DNA from: Neobacillus sp. PS2-9
Lineage (GTDB): Bacteria; Bacillota; Bacilli; Bacillales; Cytobacillaceae
Length of the DNA: 64,000 nucleotides
NCBI RefSeq assembly: GCF_030915525.1
Contig: NZ_CP133269.1
Location: forward strand, 4,234,501-4,298,500
Reading direction: 5' to 3'
Made by a program: the position numbers and the translations under genes. Below are positions 54,201-61,340 of the stretch, piece by piece. Each line of letters starts with the position of its first letter. Position 1 is the first letter of the stretch. The notes beneath the pieces were generated by a model that saw only the letters and a program-made list of their open reading frames with translations, was not told the origin of the DNA and ran no database searches.

Positions 54201-54769
54201 ATATAATCTTCAATGTTACTAATTGTTTGCCGGCTTAATAGATAATAGGAAAAGGTGAATATATCCTTTTTATCTTTAATAATTGTATGGTTTTCCTGTA
54301 ATTCTAATAAAACATTACGCAACTTTTTAGCAATTACTATGCTGTTCGGGGCATTATCACCTAAAGTATAAGCAACTGAAGACTTCCAATAAGATTTTAG
54401 TTGTTTAAATAATATTTTCTCAATATTTAGTGATGTTAATTCTGTTTCATTAACGTGTTTTAAATAATCTCCAACCTTATCTGAAACAAGTGCAGTTAAT
54501 TCCATTGCTTTATTTTTAGTTTCATTATCATAATTTTTATATGTATTATTGTATTCAGAAAATAGATAAATTGAAATTTTATCAAGTATTCTTATAAACT
54601 TAATACTTCTTTCTATACTTTCTTCACTAATATTTATCTGATTAACATCCAAATTAATACAAAGAATAAAGATATTTTGAAGTATTCTTCCAAATTCAGT
54701 GACTTCCTTAGTGTTCTTTAATTCTTTTAAAAGACTCTCCAGATTTACATCGCTTGTAACCTGTTCCAT
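51257..54769 (-). CDS. hamB: Hachiman helicase HamB
   Basis: 1170 residues of superfamily 2 helicase, SKI2-like. Motif I is PTSGGKSLLAEFAIVKEL near residue 310, motif II IIFDEFQKI near 415, motif III SAIID near 450. Motifs V-VI appear as MVCTTTLVEGVNFP and VGRAGRAYQSTFGQ near 650-700. Large N- and C-terminal regions are family-specific. In Hachiman, HamB scans DNA and holds the nuclease HamA inactive until it meets damaged or phage DNA. It overlaps hamA by 25 bases, so they are coupled. The ATG has GAGGGA upstream. Confidence 0.88.
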   Translation of the reverse strand: MEQVTSDVNLESLLKELKNTKEVTEFGRILQNIFILCINLDVNQINISEESIERSIKFIRILDKISIYLFSEYNNTYKNYDNETKNKAMELTALVSDKVGDYLKHVNETELTSLNIEKILFKQLKSYWKSSVAYTLGDNAPNSIVIAKKLRNVLLELQENHTIIKDKKDIFTFSYYLLSRQTISNIEDYIEDPALIDIFHNLRKFIQSGEVRFINVLYSILDEQIKLSLELFDTNYYWHLRYVKLCLGKIINNCVWNNLEGIFSRNYIQQLIKSRPPVIELWPNQLEVINNKDSFLKNDSIKRTLVNFPTSGGKSLLAEFAIVKELETDITKKCFYIVPTNALVYEVTKRLRERFRRLGYNVSSSINGYEPDLVYGNYFEEHIIVTTPEKLDMIIKNNLSEDILSETSLIIFDEFQKIQDRSRGWIIEGSIVFLINHLKFKNIKLMFLSAIIDNGPIIINWVDDENGSSSDYIPNSWRPTNKIRGLAKYEYKTTSRNRWISVPEKHKYYKEQYNAFFAQSKIRYLIGQREIDINIFDFPRYHYKTNNTLVKNQNLKYENFIMGVAQKLKNMGGSLIFFHTREECENFVRNYEPYFPEKLHLSQEVKHLIVYIEKRLGINHLLVVGLKKGLVYHHGSLPMDIREALEDYYAKGYIQIMVCTTTLVEGVNFPIQNFIHTGKKYEGLRTLSPGDFKNIVGRAGRAYQSTFGQIIYIDFYRNNGNIIEEHLNYEVYTNNVESSILNDEELFKSIEELESIDSEQRENFITKITEKNFIKSLLLYYNSLSDEVKDVEVLLGNTLFARQIGDEKFKKLTNLSKSVYSFYDTRPREELLRVQESGLSFISFKLLTNIAEEVVENYKTDGPLFFLKDILTKESYIKILSLPESAKFKVKKSTSTSGTIEIDDYNLLIDWVESNLTLQELSIKYFSSVDPNYQMSRIVEYVKDMFEFKLPWVFGTLSSLILEKLGFVNYFAYLPIFIKYGIDNSVDADLFKLGFNSRETVKDLSVHIQTNTTYESLEELKEYLKSIDPIEFLDEKEKLSPFEVRKLVNLTNNYKDITSLLDDGKTVETYLAGTKYYLCKLPNRDAVLIELTNGAGLKLKREVNNFYDEYAIEVYFKDQKIGYIPRKINEEVSYYLDLNTDYSLTIKSMDIVNEETFIDIKLVLSFNLIY

Positions 54770-55557
54770 ATATTATCCCTCAAATCAGTCAGTAGATTAT
54801 CAAGAAGTTCAACAAATAAAAATTTTACAAGACGTTGTTCTTTAGAAATTTCGCCTAAGAAACATTCTGCGAATTTTTTAAAAGTGTCTTCGGTAGTGTT
54901 ATCAACGGGGGATATCCCTGATGCACCTATACAAAATCTCTCATCACGGTTAATAACAATATTATACAGATCCCACACAACTTCCTTTAGACCACTTTCC
55001 GCTTCATTATTAAACAATTGCTGCATAGCCGTAATCTCTGTATCAATGTTTTCTTCAAAACTCCCATCTTCACTAAAAAAGTCATATATTTGACTTGCTC
55101 TGGTTGTAACTGAATTTTTTGTGGTTTTTGTTTCCCAAACTGTAATCTTTATAGTTTCTTTGACTTCTTTATTACCGGTAAAAGTTATAAAGTCAATACC
55201 AGGTTCAGCTGAAGACCTACCTTTTGGCCCGTGTGCCCATAATAAGTCAACCACCATTTTATGATAATAAAAGGCAAATAAGTGCTCACCAACAATGCCC
55301 TTAAAGTGTTGATCATTAGCAAAGATTCTTCTTAAACTATTTTTCAAATGTCTTAAGTCTTTAAGATCTATTTCAACACCATCAAGAATCAATAGGAAAT
55401 TTTCGAATGGAATTGGCGATAATATGGCTCTAAGAAAATACCTTTGAAATTCTTCAAAAAATCTATTATAAGTATCTTTATCATCCAATACAAAGTTTAT
55501 ATGCTTCTTAATAAATTCGTGAGTAACAGATATATCTTCAGTTAAAATATAACTCAC
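54745..55557 (-). CDS. hamA: Hachiman nuclease HamA (DUF1837)
   Basis: 270 residues of DUF1837, a PD-(D/E)xK nuclease. The fold's conserved parts are GIVGEHLFAFYYHKMVVDLL (helix with Glu), then PGIDFITFTGN (metal-binding Asp) and VWETKTT (ExK). HamA degrades DNA in the cell once released by HamB, giving abortive defence. GTG start at 55557 with GGGGGG upstream. First gene of the hamAB operon; it is divergent from the small-ORF/recombinase operon. Confidence 0.88.
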   Translation of the reverse strand: MSYILTEDISVTHEFIKKHINFVLDDKDTYNRFFEEFQRYFLRAILSPIPFENFLLILDGVEIDLKDLRHLKNSLRRIFANDQHFKGIVGEHLFAFYYHKMVVDLLWAHGPKGRSSAEPGIDFITFTGNKEVKETIKITVWETKTTKNSVTTRASQIYDFFSEDGSFEENIDTEITAMQQLFNNEAESGLKEVVWDLYNIVINRDERFCIGASGISPVDNTTEDTFKKFAECFLGEISKEQRLVKFLFVELLDNLLTDLRDNIWNRLQAM

Positions 55558-55623
55558 TAAAATCCCCCCGTAACTTACCTACAAGCCCAATTCTACATAT
55601 ATATACATATTTTTACAAACTAA

Positions 55624-55857
55624 ATAATTAAATGTGATGCAAAAAATGATATTAATAATAATTTTAGAAAGGTTTTTACAGAGTTTATCCTCATAGAAGA
55701 ATTGTTTGTATCCTAATTTGATGATGAAAAAATATTTTATTTTTTTCTAGAAACCTTGGTTTTTGAAAAAATTAAAGAATATAATCCGTATGAAAAATTT
55801 AAAACAAGAGATTTGGAAGTAATTCAACCAATAATTAAACACTTACATAAAAGATAG
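55624..55857 (+). pseudogene. Decayed small ORF upstream of the recombinase operon
   Basis: A plus-strand frame reads DINNNFRKVFTEFILIEELF, VS, then TAA at 55714-55716, then FDDEKIFYFFLETLVFEKIK and EYNPYEKFKTRDLEVIQPII, ending at TAG 55855-55857. Its composition is clearly protein-like; the stop and the lack of a start codon suggest a relic. It was probably the first small gene of the recombinase operon. Confidence 0.4.
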
Positions 55858-55922
55858 AGTATTGAGCTTTAGTTACATCCATTTTTCAGACATATCATCA
55901 CAAGAATAAGGAGAGATATTCT

Positions 55923-56084
55923 TTGAAAGTTTTCCGCTGCTATGCTTCACAAGAAAATGCACTAAATGTAAAAACAATTATCCAAGAGTTATTAGTTTCT
56001 GAATTAGAAAGAATGATAGACCAATCAGCAAAAGATAATAACCTACTCGATAAAAATAGACAGTTTGGAAGTGATTGTTCTTGA
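55923..56084 (+). CDS. Tiny ORF 1 of the recombinase operon
   Basis: 53 residues, beginning MKVFRCYASQENALNVKTII. TTG start with AAGGAGAG eight bases upstream. Family unknown; charged and helical. Its stop codon overlaps the next start as TTGA, so the small genes are coupled. Confidence 0.5.
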   Translation: MKVFRCYASQENALNVKTIIQELLVSELERMIDQSAKDNNLLDKNRQFGSDCS

Positions 56085-56239
56085 GAACTACAGAACAAGA
56101 TTTTTCATTAACAAGATTAGCCCACAATAACTTTGCAGAAAAATTGGTACGTCTACAGGAGGATGGCTACATATCACCATTCCTACTACAGCAATTTCTA
56201 ACTTATAAATATGGGAGGATAAACAATGAAAGAAAATAA
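56081..56239 (+). CDS. Tiny ORF 2 of the recombinase operon
   Basis: 52 residues, beginning MRTTEQDFSLTRLAHNNFAE. Starts at TTG 56081 within the previous stop (TTGA), with GGAAGTGA upstream. Overlaps the start of ORF 3 by 14 bases. No family recognised; helical, possibly DNA-binding. Confidence 0.45.
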   Translation: MRTTEQDFSLTRLAHNNFAEKLVRLQEDGYISPFLLQQFLTYKYGRINNERK

Positions 56240-56366
56240 CATCAAGTCTTTTCCAGGCCAAGAGAAGGGAATTATCCAAATACTAATTAAACAAACAGAT
56301 GTAGAAGAGTCTGTTCAGCTAAGATTTGATTTGGAATTCGACGATTCGTGCCCTAAGAATAGTTAG
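56226..56366 (+). CDS. Tiny ORF 3 of the recombinase operon
   Basis: 46 residues, beginning MKENNIKSFPGQEKGIIQIL and ending with an acidic stretch (FDLEFDDSCPKNS). ATG with GGGAGG seven bases upstream, the best supported of the tiny ORFs. Family unknown. Confidence 0.55.
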   Translation: MKENNIKSFPGQEKGIIQILIKQTDVEESVQLRFDLEFDDSCPKNS

Positions 56367-56389
56367 TTAAGTTTCCTTAACCGTATAAA

Positions 56390-56429
56390 ACACACCTATT
56401 TCCGTCAAAGATGAAATACGGAGGTGTGT
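56390..56429 (+). promoter_or_regulatory. Hairpin covering the ribosome binding site of tiny ORF 4
   Basis: ACACACCT (56390-56397) pairs with AGGTGTGT (56422-56429) and CCGT (56402-56405) with ACGG (56418-56421), so the GGAGGTG site for the ATG at 56435 is inside the stem. The geometry fits translational control of ORF 4 and the overlapping first recombinase gene. Confidence 0.5.
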
Positions 56430-56434
56430 TGTTT

Positions 56435-56620
56435 ATGCGGAAGAAAATTAATATACAAATGGAATCTGAGATGAATCCTGTAGCTGATATTTGGTTTCAA
56501 CATTTAATCCAGCGAATAATTGTTGAGCAATTAGATGTACCTCATCGGCTTCAGGCGAAGTTACTTTATCAAGACATCGTAAAGGAAAGAAGCAACAATG
56601 GTTCAAACAATAAAAAATAA
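56435..56620 (+). CDS. Tiny ORF 4 of the recombinase operon
   Basis: 61 residues, beginning MRKKINIQMESEMNPVADIW, helical and basic at the end. GGAGGTG site upstream, sequestered in a hairpin. It overlaps the first recombinase gene by 23 bases, so it is probably its coupled co-factor or regulator. Small partner proteins of this size are known for some large serine recombinases (recombination directionality factors); the assignment here is a guess from position. Confidence 0.6.
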   Translation: MRKKINIQMESEMNPVADIWFQHLIQRIIVEQLDVPHRLQAKLLYQDIVKERSNNGSNNKK

Positions 56621-58007
56621 AAACAAGTATAAAGTCTTTTTTCGGAGAGTGAGCACCATCAACCAAGATTTAGCTATGCAGGAATCTGCTGATGCTATGT
56701 ACCGAGAGAATTACATCCCTGATGAGGTATTAATTATGAATGAGGATGGAGTTTCTGCTAACAAACTCGATATTGAGAAACGGCCGCAAATGAAGAAACT
56801 CATTCAAATGATAATTAATGATCAAGTTGATATTATCTACGCCTTTGATCGTTCAAGATTGTTCCGGGACTTTTATGAGTCAAATTACTTCGTTTCTCTG
56901 TGTAAAAAACATAAAGTGAAGATTTTCTTTACATCGTCGGGGAACGGTCAGCAGGCAACAGATAGTACACTTCTTGAAGGCGTAATGAACATTGTAAGTG
57001 ATGTTGAGGGAAAAAACATTGCTAGGCGAACTGAAGAAGCTAGAAAAAGATATCCACCTCGCAAACTTGGATATATAAAGCAAAAAGAAACCAAACAGTA
57101 TAGTATGGATCCTGCGAAAAAGGATAATTTATTCTTATATTTTTCGGCAATCAAGGAAGTTACAACACATAAAGATTTGGAAAAAGCTTTAAAGCAATTT
57201 AAAAAAATTCTCAAAACCACTCCAAATCAGTTATTAAAAATTGTGAACGATCCTTTTTATGCCGGTTATGATCTGACCACAGGAAAGAACAAACTTTCAC
57301 ACGTTGATCCTTACCTTAGCTATGAAGAATTCCAAAAATTGCAAGCTAAAAATGCCGTAATTATATCCTATCAAGAGATTGAACAGTCACTAAAAAATCA
57401 AGATATCTATGATGTGTACTGCGGTATTTGTAGAAAGCCAATGAAATTTCACTTTAATGTCCTTGATCAAAAAGCCTGGTACTCCTGTTCAAGTAAACAT
57501 CCAAAATCTTTAATAGCAACAGAAGATTTATCTCCTATTATTAATAAGTCTTTGGAGAAAATCATTGAGCACCTAGATACAGAAGATCTACTTAAAGATT
57601 CTAGGCATTTTTTCCATTTACTCCGCAAAAGCATTGAAATAGAACTAAAAGCATTGGAGATAAAAAAACATTACTTGATGGAAAAAATCATTTTAGAGAC
57701 TGATGATTTTAGCAATTGGAGAGAGAACACCCACTACGTTGATTTAAATAAATTAGAGAATGAACAAAAGGAGTTCCTTAACCAAATAGAAGAAAAAAAA
57801 GACCTTTTATTAGAAAACGAGAGCTTGGTGGGACTAATAAAAGATTATTTACATAAAAGCAGACAGGCAAATCCTTTTTTCCTTACATCGGTGCTTATCC
57901 GGAGCTTATTTGTTTATCCAAACGAGGTAAACATTGAGGTTAGCAAATTTGACTATCTACAAGATTTTCAGTCCCAATATATTTTTAACGGAGATGATTT
58001 ACTTTGA
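56598..58007 (+). CDS. Large serine recombinase 1
   Basis: 469 residues. The N-terminal resolvase domain has the nucleophile Ser19 in FFRRVST and the arginine region YAFDRSRLFRD. It is followed by a recombinase domain (FYAGYDLTTGKNKL) and a zinc ribbon (CGICRKPM...WYSCSSKH) with a coiled coil at about residues 340-420. These enzymes insert or excise DNA by double-strand cleavage through Ser-DNA links. Its stop overlaps the start of recombinase 2 as TTGA. It is shorter in the recombinase domain than its two neighbours, and GYIKQK replaces the usual PYGY, so it could be a specialised subunit. Confidence 0.9.
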   Translation: MVQTIKNKNKYKVFFRRVSTINQDLAMQESADAMYRENYIPDEVLIMNEDGVSANKLDIEKRPQMKKLIQMIINDQVDIIYAFDRSRLFRDFYESNYFVSLCKKHKVKIFFTSSGNGQQATDSTLLEGVMNIVSDVEGKNIARRTEEARKRYPPRKLGYIKQKETKQYSMDPAKKDNLFLYFSAIKEVTTHKDLEKALKQFKKILKTTPNQLLKIVNDPFYAGYDLTTGKNKLSHVDPYLSYEEFQKLQAKNAVIISYQEIEQSLKNQDIYDVYCGICRKPMKFHFNVLDQKAWYSCSSKHPKSLIATEDLSPIINKSLEKIIEHLDTEDLLKDSRHFFHLLRKSIEIELKALEIKKHYLMEKIILETDDFSNWRENTHYVDLNKLENEQKEFLNQIEEKKDLLLENESLVGLIKDYLHKSRQANPFFLTSVLIRSLFVYPNEVNIEVSKFDYLQDFQSQYIFNGDDLL

Positions 58008-59488
58008 AATTAGCATTTGCTTATATCCGTCGTTCTTCGTATAAACAACAAAAAAATAACAGTGTTGAAATCCAGAAACAGCATATTCAAGAATTCGCTA
58101 AACGGAATAACCTTTTTGTCCCTGTTGAACTAATTTTCATCGAAGATGTTACTAGTGCTTATTCCAAACGTGCAGCCCAACGAAAACAATTAATGAAAAT
58201 GTCCGAAAAAATGGTTGAAATGAATATACCGACCGTTATTTTCCACGATATTTCTCGGATGGATCGTACCGGTTATTCATTCACGATTGATTTTTACAGA
58301 CCTATGCTAGAAAAACTGCCGGAACTTGAGGTTTACACCACGGATTCAAATAAACCACTTGATCCGGAAGATACTAGTATAAAAATGAATTTCTTGTTAT
58401 TCCAGCACGAATCAGAAGTAAAATCTGAGCGTGCAGTAGGAAATTTAACAACCTTTTTAGAAAATAATGAAACATTCAGACCTGGATCAAAAACTCCTTA
58501 TGGATATAATCAGATAAAAAAACAAAAACACCAACAACAATTGGAACCGAATGAAAATGCGGACATTGTAGCATTTATTTTTTTCCTGTCAAGCTGGGGA
58601 AAATCTTTACAAAAAATCGCCATAATTTTAAATGAAGCAAATATTCCCTCACCGAAGGGAGGTACTTGGCGGTCCAGCACAGTTGAAAATATCCTTAAAA
58701 ATCCAGTATATACAGGAAAATTAACCTGGGATATACCTAAACGGACAGATGGTGGAAAAAAGCAATTTGTTTTTGAAGATTCACATCCCGCAATTATAAA
58801 CAAATTCCAACCACAGTTAATAAAGTTAAATAACCAACTTCAAAAAACTTTCGGCAGAATAGATACACCATTTCTTTTTTTAAACAAGGTGAAATGCAGA
58901 CATTGCAATCAATTGTTAAGTACTCAAAATGCTTCGACCAGACGAAATGGTATCAAGTATCCTTATTATTACTACGTATGTAAAAATTGCGGTTATAAAG
59001 TAAACATCCAAGAGGTTCACGACAGGTTTATCCCTTTGATTTTAAAGCGTGTAATGGAGCTATTATCTAGACACCAGATAGAACCTCAAACCTTATCATT
59101 TATCAATCAAATGATTGATGAGGTTGAAAACAGTATCAACTCTAAAGATCAACTCTTAAAGAAACTCGAGGAAAAATTAAAAATTGCAAGAGATCTTAAA
59201 GATCGAGAACTTGAGCTGAAAATTTTGGAATTTATTCAAGAACACAAAAATTCTTTAAAAGAATACACGATTTGCCAAGAAAATTTAAAGACAACTTATC
59301 AACTTGTAGAAAAGGACCAATTCTTTTCCAGATTTAATGAGATACTGGATCATCGATTAGGGGCAGATGAGATAAGACTCATCATCCTGTATTTTGTAGA
59401 CTACCTTGTTCTCTCTACTGACCAGGAACCACAATTACATTTCAAATCAAATATCTTCTCCAATCTAATTGATAAACCTATTGGATGA
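58004..59488 (+). CDS. Large serine recombinase 2
   Basis: 494 residues. Catalytic Ser in AYIRRSS (Ser11 or 12), the DRT-containing FHDISRMDRTGYSF, the recombinase domain (TPYGYNQIKKQK, PSPKGGTWRSSTVENILKNP), a zinc ribbon (CRHCNQLL...YYVCKNCGY) and a coiled coil, residues about 365-440. TTG start inside the stop of recombinase 1, with GGAG upstream, so translation is coupled. Two such coupled recombinases recall CcrA/CcrB, which work as a pair. Confidence 0.9.
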   Translation: MKLAFAYIRRSSYKQQKNNSVEIQKQHIQEFAKRNNLFVPVELIFIEDVTSAYSKRAAQRKQLMKMSEKMVEMNIPTVIFHDISRMDRTGYSFTIDFYRPMLEKLPELEVYTTDSNKPLDPEDTSIKMNFLLFQHESEVKSERAVGNLTTFLENNETFRPGSKTPYGYNQIKKQKHQQQLEPNENADIVAFIFFLSSWGKSLQKIAIILNEANIPSPKGGTWRSSTVENILKNPVYTGKLTWDIPKRTDGGKKQFVFEDSHPAIINKFQPQLIKLNNQLQKTFGRIDTPFLFLNKVKCRHCNQLLSTQNASTRRNGIKYPYYYYVCKNCGYKVNIQEVHDRFIPLILKRVMELLSRHQIEPQTLSFINQMIDEVENSINSKDQLLKKLEEKLKIARDLKDRELELKILEFIQEHKNSLKEYTICQENLKTTYQLVEKDQFFSRFNEILDHRLGADEIRLIILYFVDYLVLSTDQEPQLHFKSNIFSNLIDKPIG

Positions 59489-59606
59489 ATTATCGAAATG
59501 TAATAGTTGATTATTGGGCAAATAACCGAACATTTAGCTGTTGGAGATATCGCCAACTTAGACTATACCCAGAACCCCTATAGCAAGGGGTTTCATTTGA
59601 GGCTTG

Positions 59607-59654
59607 TTCGGTACTTTGTCCAGATTGGTATACCATTACGGACAAAGTATCGAA
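59607..59654. promoter_or_regulatory. 48-bp imperfect palindrome between recombinases 2 and 3
   Basis: TTCGGTACTTTGTCC (59607-59621) and GGACAAAGTATCGAA (59640-59654) are complementary with one mismatch; the centre is TGGTATACCA. The size is right for a serine-recombinase site, but the symmetric centre fits an operator better. It lies in the 233-base gap upstream of recombinase 3, which contains no convincing gene. Confidence 0.6.
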
Positions 59655-59721
59655 AAATTATTATAAGTATGGACGAACTACCGAAATTTATACATAAGTA
59701 AAATAAAAAGGAGATATCAAA

Positions 59722-61314
59722 ATGTACTTAAACTCAACTCAGATAAGCTCAGCAACTATTGGTAATGCTATAGTCATAAACCCACCAACATCTCAATACT
59801 TTACTACTTATGGTGGTGATCGTGTTTTGAGATGTGCAGTATATGCTCGTGTCTCCACTGAGATGGATTCACAAAAAACATCTATAGATAATCAAAAGGA
59901 TTTATTTAGGAATTACGCTTCCCAACACAATTGGGAAATTGTAAATTTCTATGAAGACAAGAAATCTGGAACAAAAGAGAATAGACCTGGTTTAAAAAAA
60001 CTAATTGAAGACGGTAAGGCTGGTTTATATGATGTGATTTTAGCTAAGGAACTTTCCAGATTAGCTCGTAACGGTAGATTATCTTATGAATTAAGGGATA
60101 TCTGCTTACAAAATAATATTCATATTGTCTGCCTTGATAATTCAATTAATACGATTACCGGAGACGTACAAAACTTTGGTCTTTTTGCTTGGCTGTATGA
60201 AAATGAGTCAGCCACTAGCAGCCGGAGAAATAAGGCTGCCAAACGTACAAAAGCTAAAAGAGGATTATTTGTAGGTTCTAACCCACCTTATGGATATTAT
60301 TCGGACAAAGGTAAGCTAAAAATTCGTGAAGACAACACTCCGGAAATCGTTAGACGAATTTTTAACGAATACTTGGATGGAAAAGGAATGGATTCAATAG
60401 CAAAAAGTTTCACAGCAGAAAAAATCCCTACCCCATCGCAAATTGCTAATAAGACTAATCAATCACCTTTATGGCACGCCTCCACAATAAAAAACATCTT
60501 AAATAATCGACATTATTGTGGTGATCTTGTTCAAAACAGAACTGAAACAATCTCAGTAACAACAACAAAAAGAAGAACTATTGAAGAAGACCAAGTTACA
60601 TTTATAGAAGGTAAACACGATGCTATCATCTCAAGAGAAACATTTCAGGCAGTGAAAAAAATGCTCCAAACAAGAACACGCACAACTACCGCTCCAAAAA
60701 AGCATCTGTTTACGAACGTTTTTTTCTGTGAAGATTGCCAAAAAGGAATGTGGTACAAAACAAATCAAAAAGGGTATAGATGCGGAGGCAATATTAAGTA
60801 CGGTGATACGTTCTGTCTAAATAAAGTTGTTATTAGAGAAAAAGAACTAAAACAAATTATCCTAGAGGATTTACAGCAACTATTCCAATCCATTCAAGAT
60901 GGTGAATTTATAAAGAGTTTACACAAAAGATTGGATCAAAAGAAGGTTTCGATTACAAACGAACTAAAGAAAATTGAACATAAAGCAACTAAATTACGTT
61001 CTAGAAAGAAAGATTACCTTGATTTGTACGCTGACCAAATTATATCTCGAGAAGAACTGGTTGAATATAGAAAGCAGATAGACCAGGAAGTAGCAGAGCT
61101 CGAAACAGCCAAGATTGAATATCAAGAAAAACTTGAGGAATGCGAAAGTGAGAACTATGCAATTGATTTAAGTAAGAAGCTTAAAGACGTTTCATTACTA
61201 GATGATTTAACTCCTCAAGTCTTGCACTCGTTGGTGAATAAAATAACCTGTAGCATAAAAGGTAATCTACGTATTCATTACAACTTCGTAAATCCTTTCG
61301 AAGAACAAAAATAG
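59722..61314 (+). CDS. Large serine recombinase 3
   Basis: 530 residues. A 35-residue N-terminal extension precedes the resolvase domain (AVYARVSTEMDSQKTSIDNQ, Ser45; LAKELSRLARNGRL). Then follow the recombinase domain (NPPYGYYSDKGKL, TPSQIANKTNQSPLWHASTI), a zinc ribbon (CEDCQKGMWYKTNQKGYRCG) and a coiled coil. AAAAGGAG precedes the ATG. Its stop codon lies inside the terminator hairpin of the methyltransferase gene, so it forms the extreme right end of the island, where an integrase gene is expected. Confidence 0.92.
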   Translation: MYLNSTQISSATIGNAIVINPPTSQYFTTYGGDRVLRCAVYARVSTEMDSQKTSIDNQKDLFRNYASQHNWEIVNFYEDKKSGTKENRPGLKKLIEDGKAGLYDVILAKELSRLARNGRLSYELRDICLQNNIHIVCLDNSINTITGDVQNFGLFAWLYENESATSSRRNKAAKRTKAKRGLFVGSNPPYGYYSDKGKLKIREDNTPEIVRRIFNEYLDGKGMDSIAKSFTAEKIPTPSQIANKTNQSPLWHASTIKNILNNRHYCGDLVQNRTETISVTTTKRRTIEEDQVTFIEGKHDAIISRETFQAVKKMLQTRTRTTTAPKKHLFTNVFFCEDCQKGMWYKTNQKGYRCGGNIKYGDTFCLNKVVIREKELKQIILEDLQQLFQSIQDGEFIKSLHKRLDQKKVSITNELKKIEHKATKLRSRKKDYLDLYADQIISREELVEYRKQIDQEVAELETAKIEYQEKLEECESENYAIDLSKKLKDVSLLDDLTPQVLHSLVNKITCSIKGNLRIHYNFVNPFEEQK

Positions 61315-61340
61315 GCAACAACCACGAGGGTTAGTTGCCT
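61313..61340 (-). terminator. Terminator of the RlmD-family gene
   Basis: AGGCAAC.ACC pairs with G.TTAGTTGCCT on the minus strand and is followed by ATTTTTG. It overlaps the stop codons of both converging genes. Confidence 0.7.

Noticed and set aside
59507..59701. 64-codon frame between recombinases 2 and 3
   Set aside because: TTG start without a ribosome binding site, and it is crossed by the 48-bp palindrome; probably not translated.
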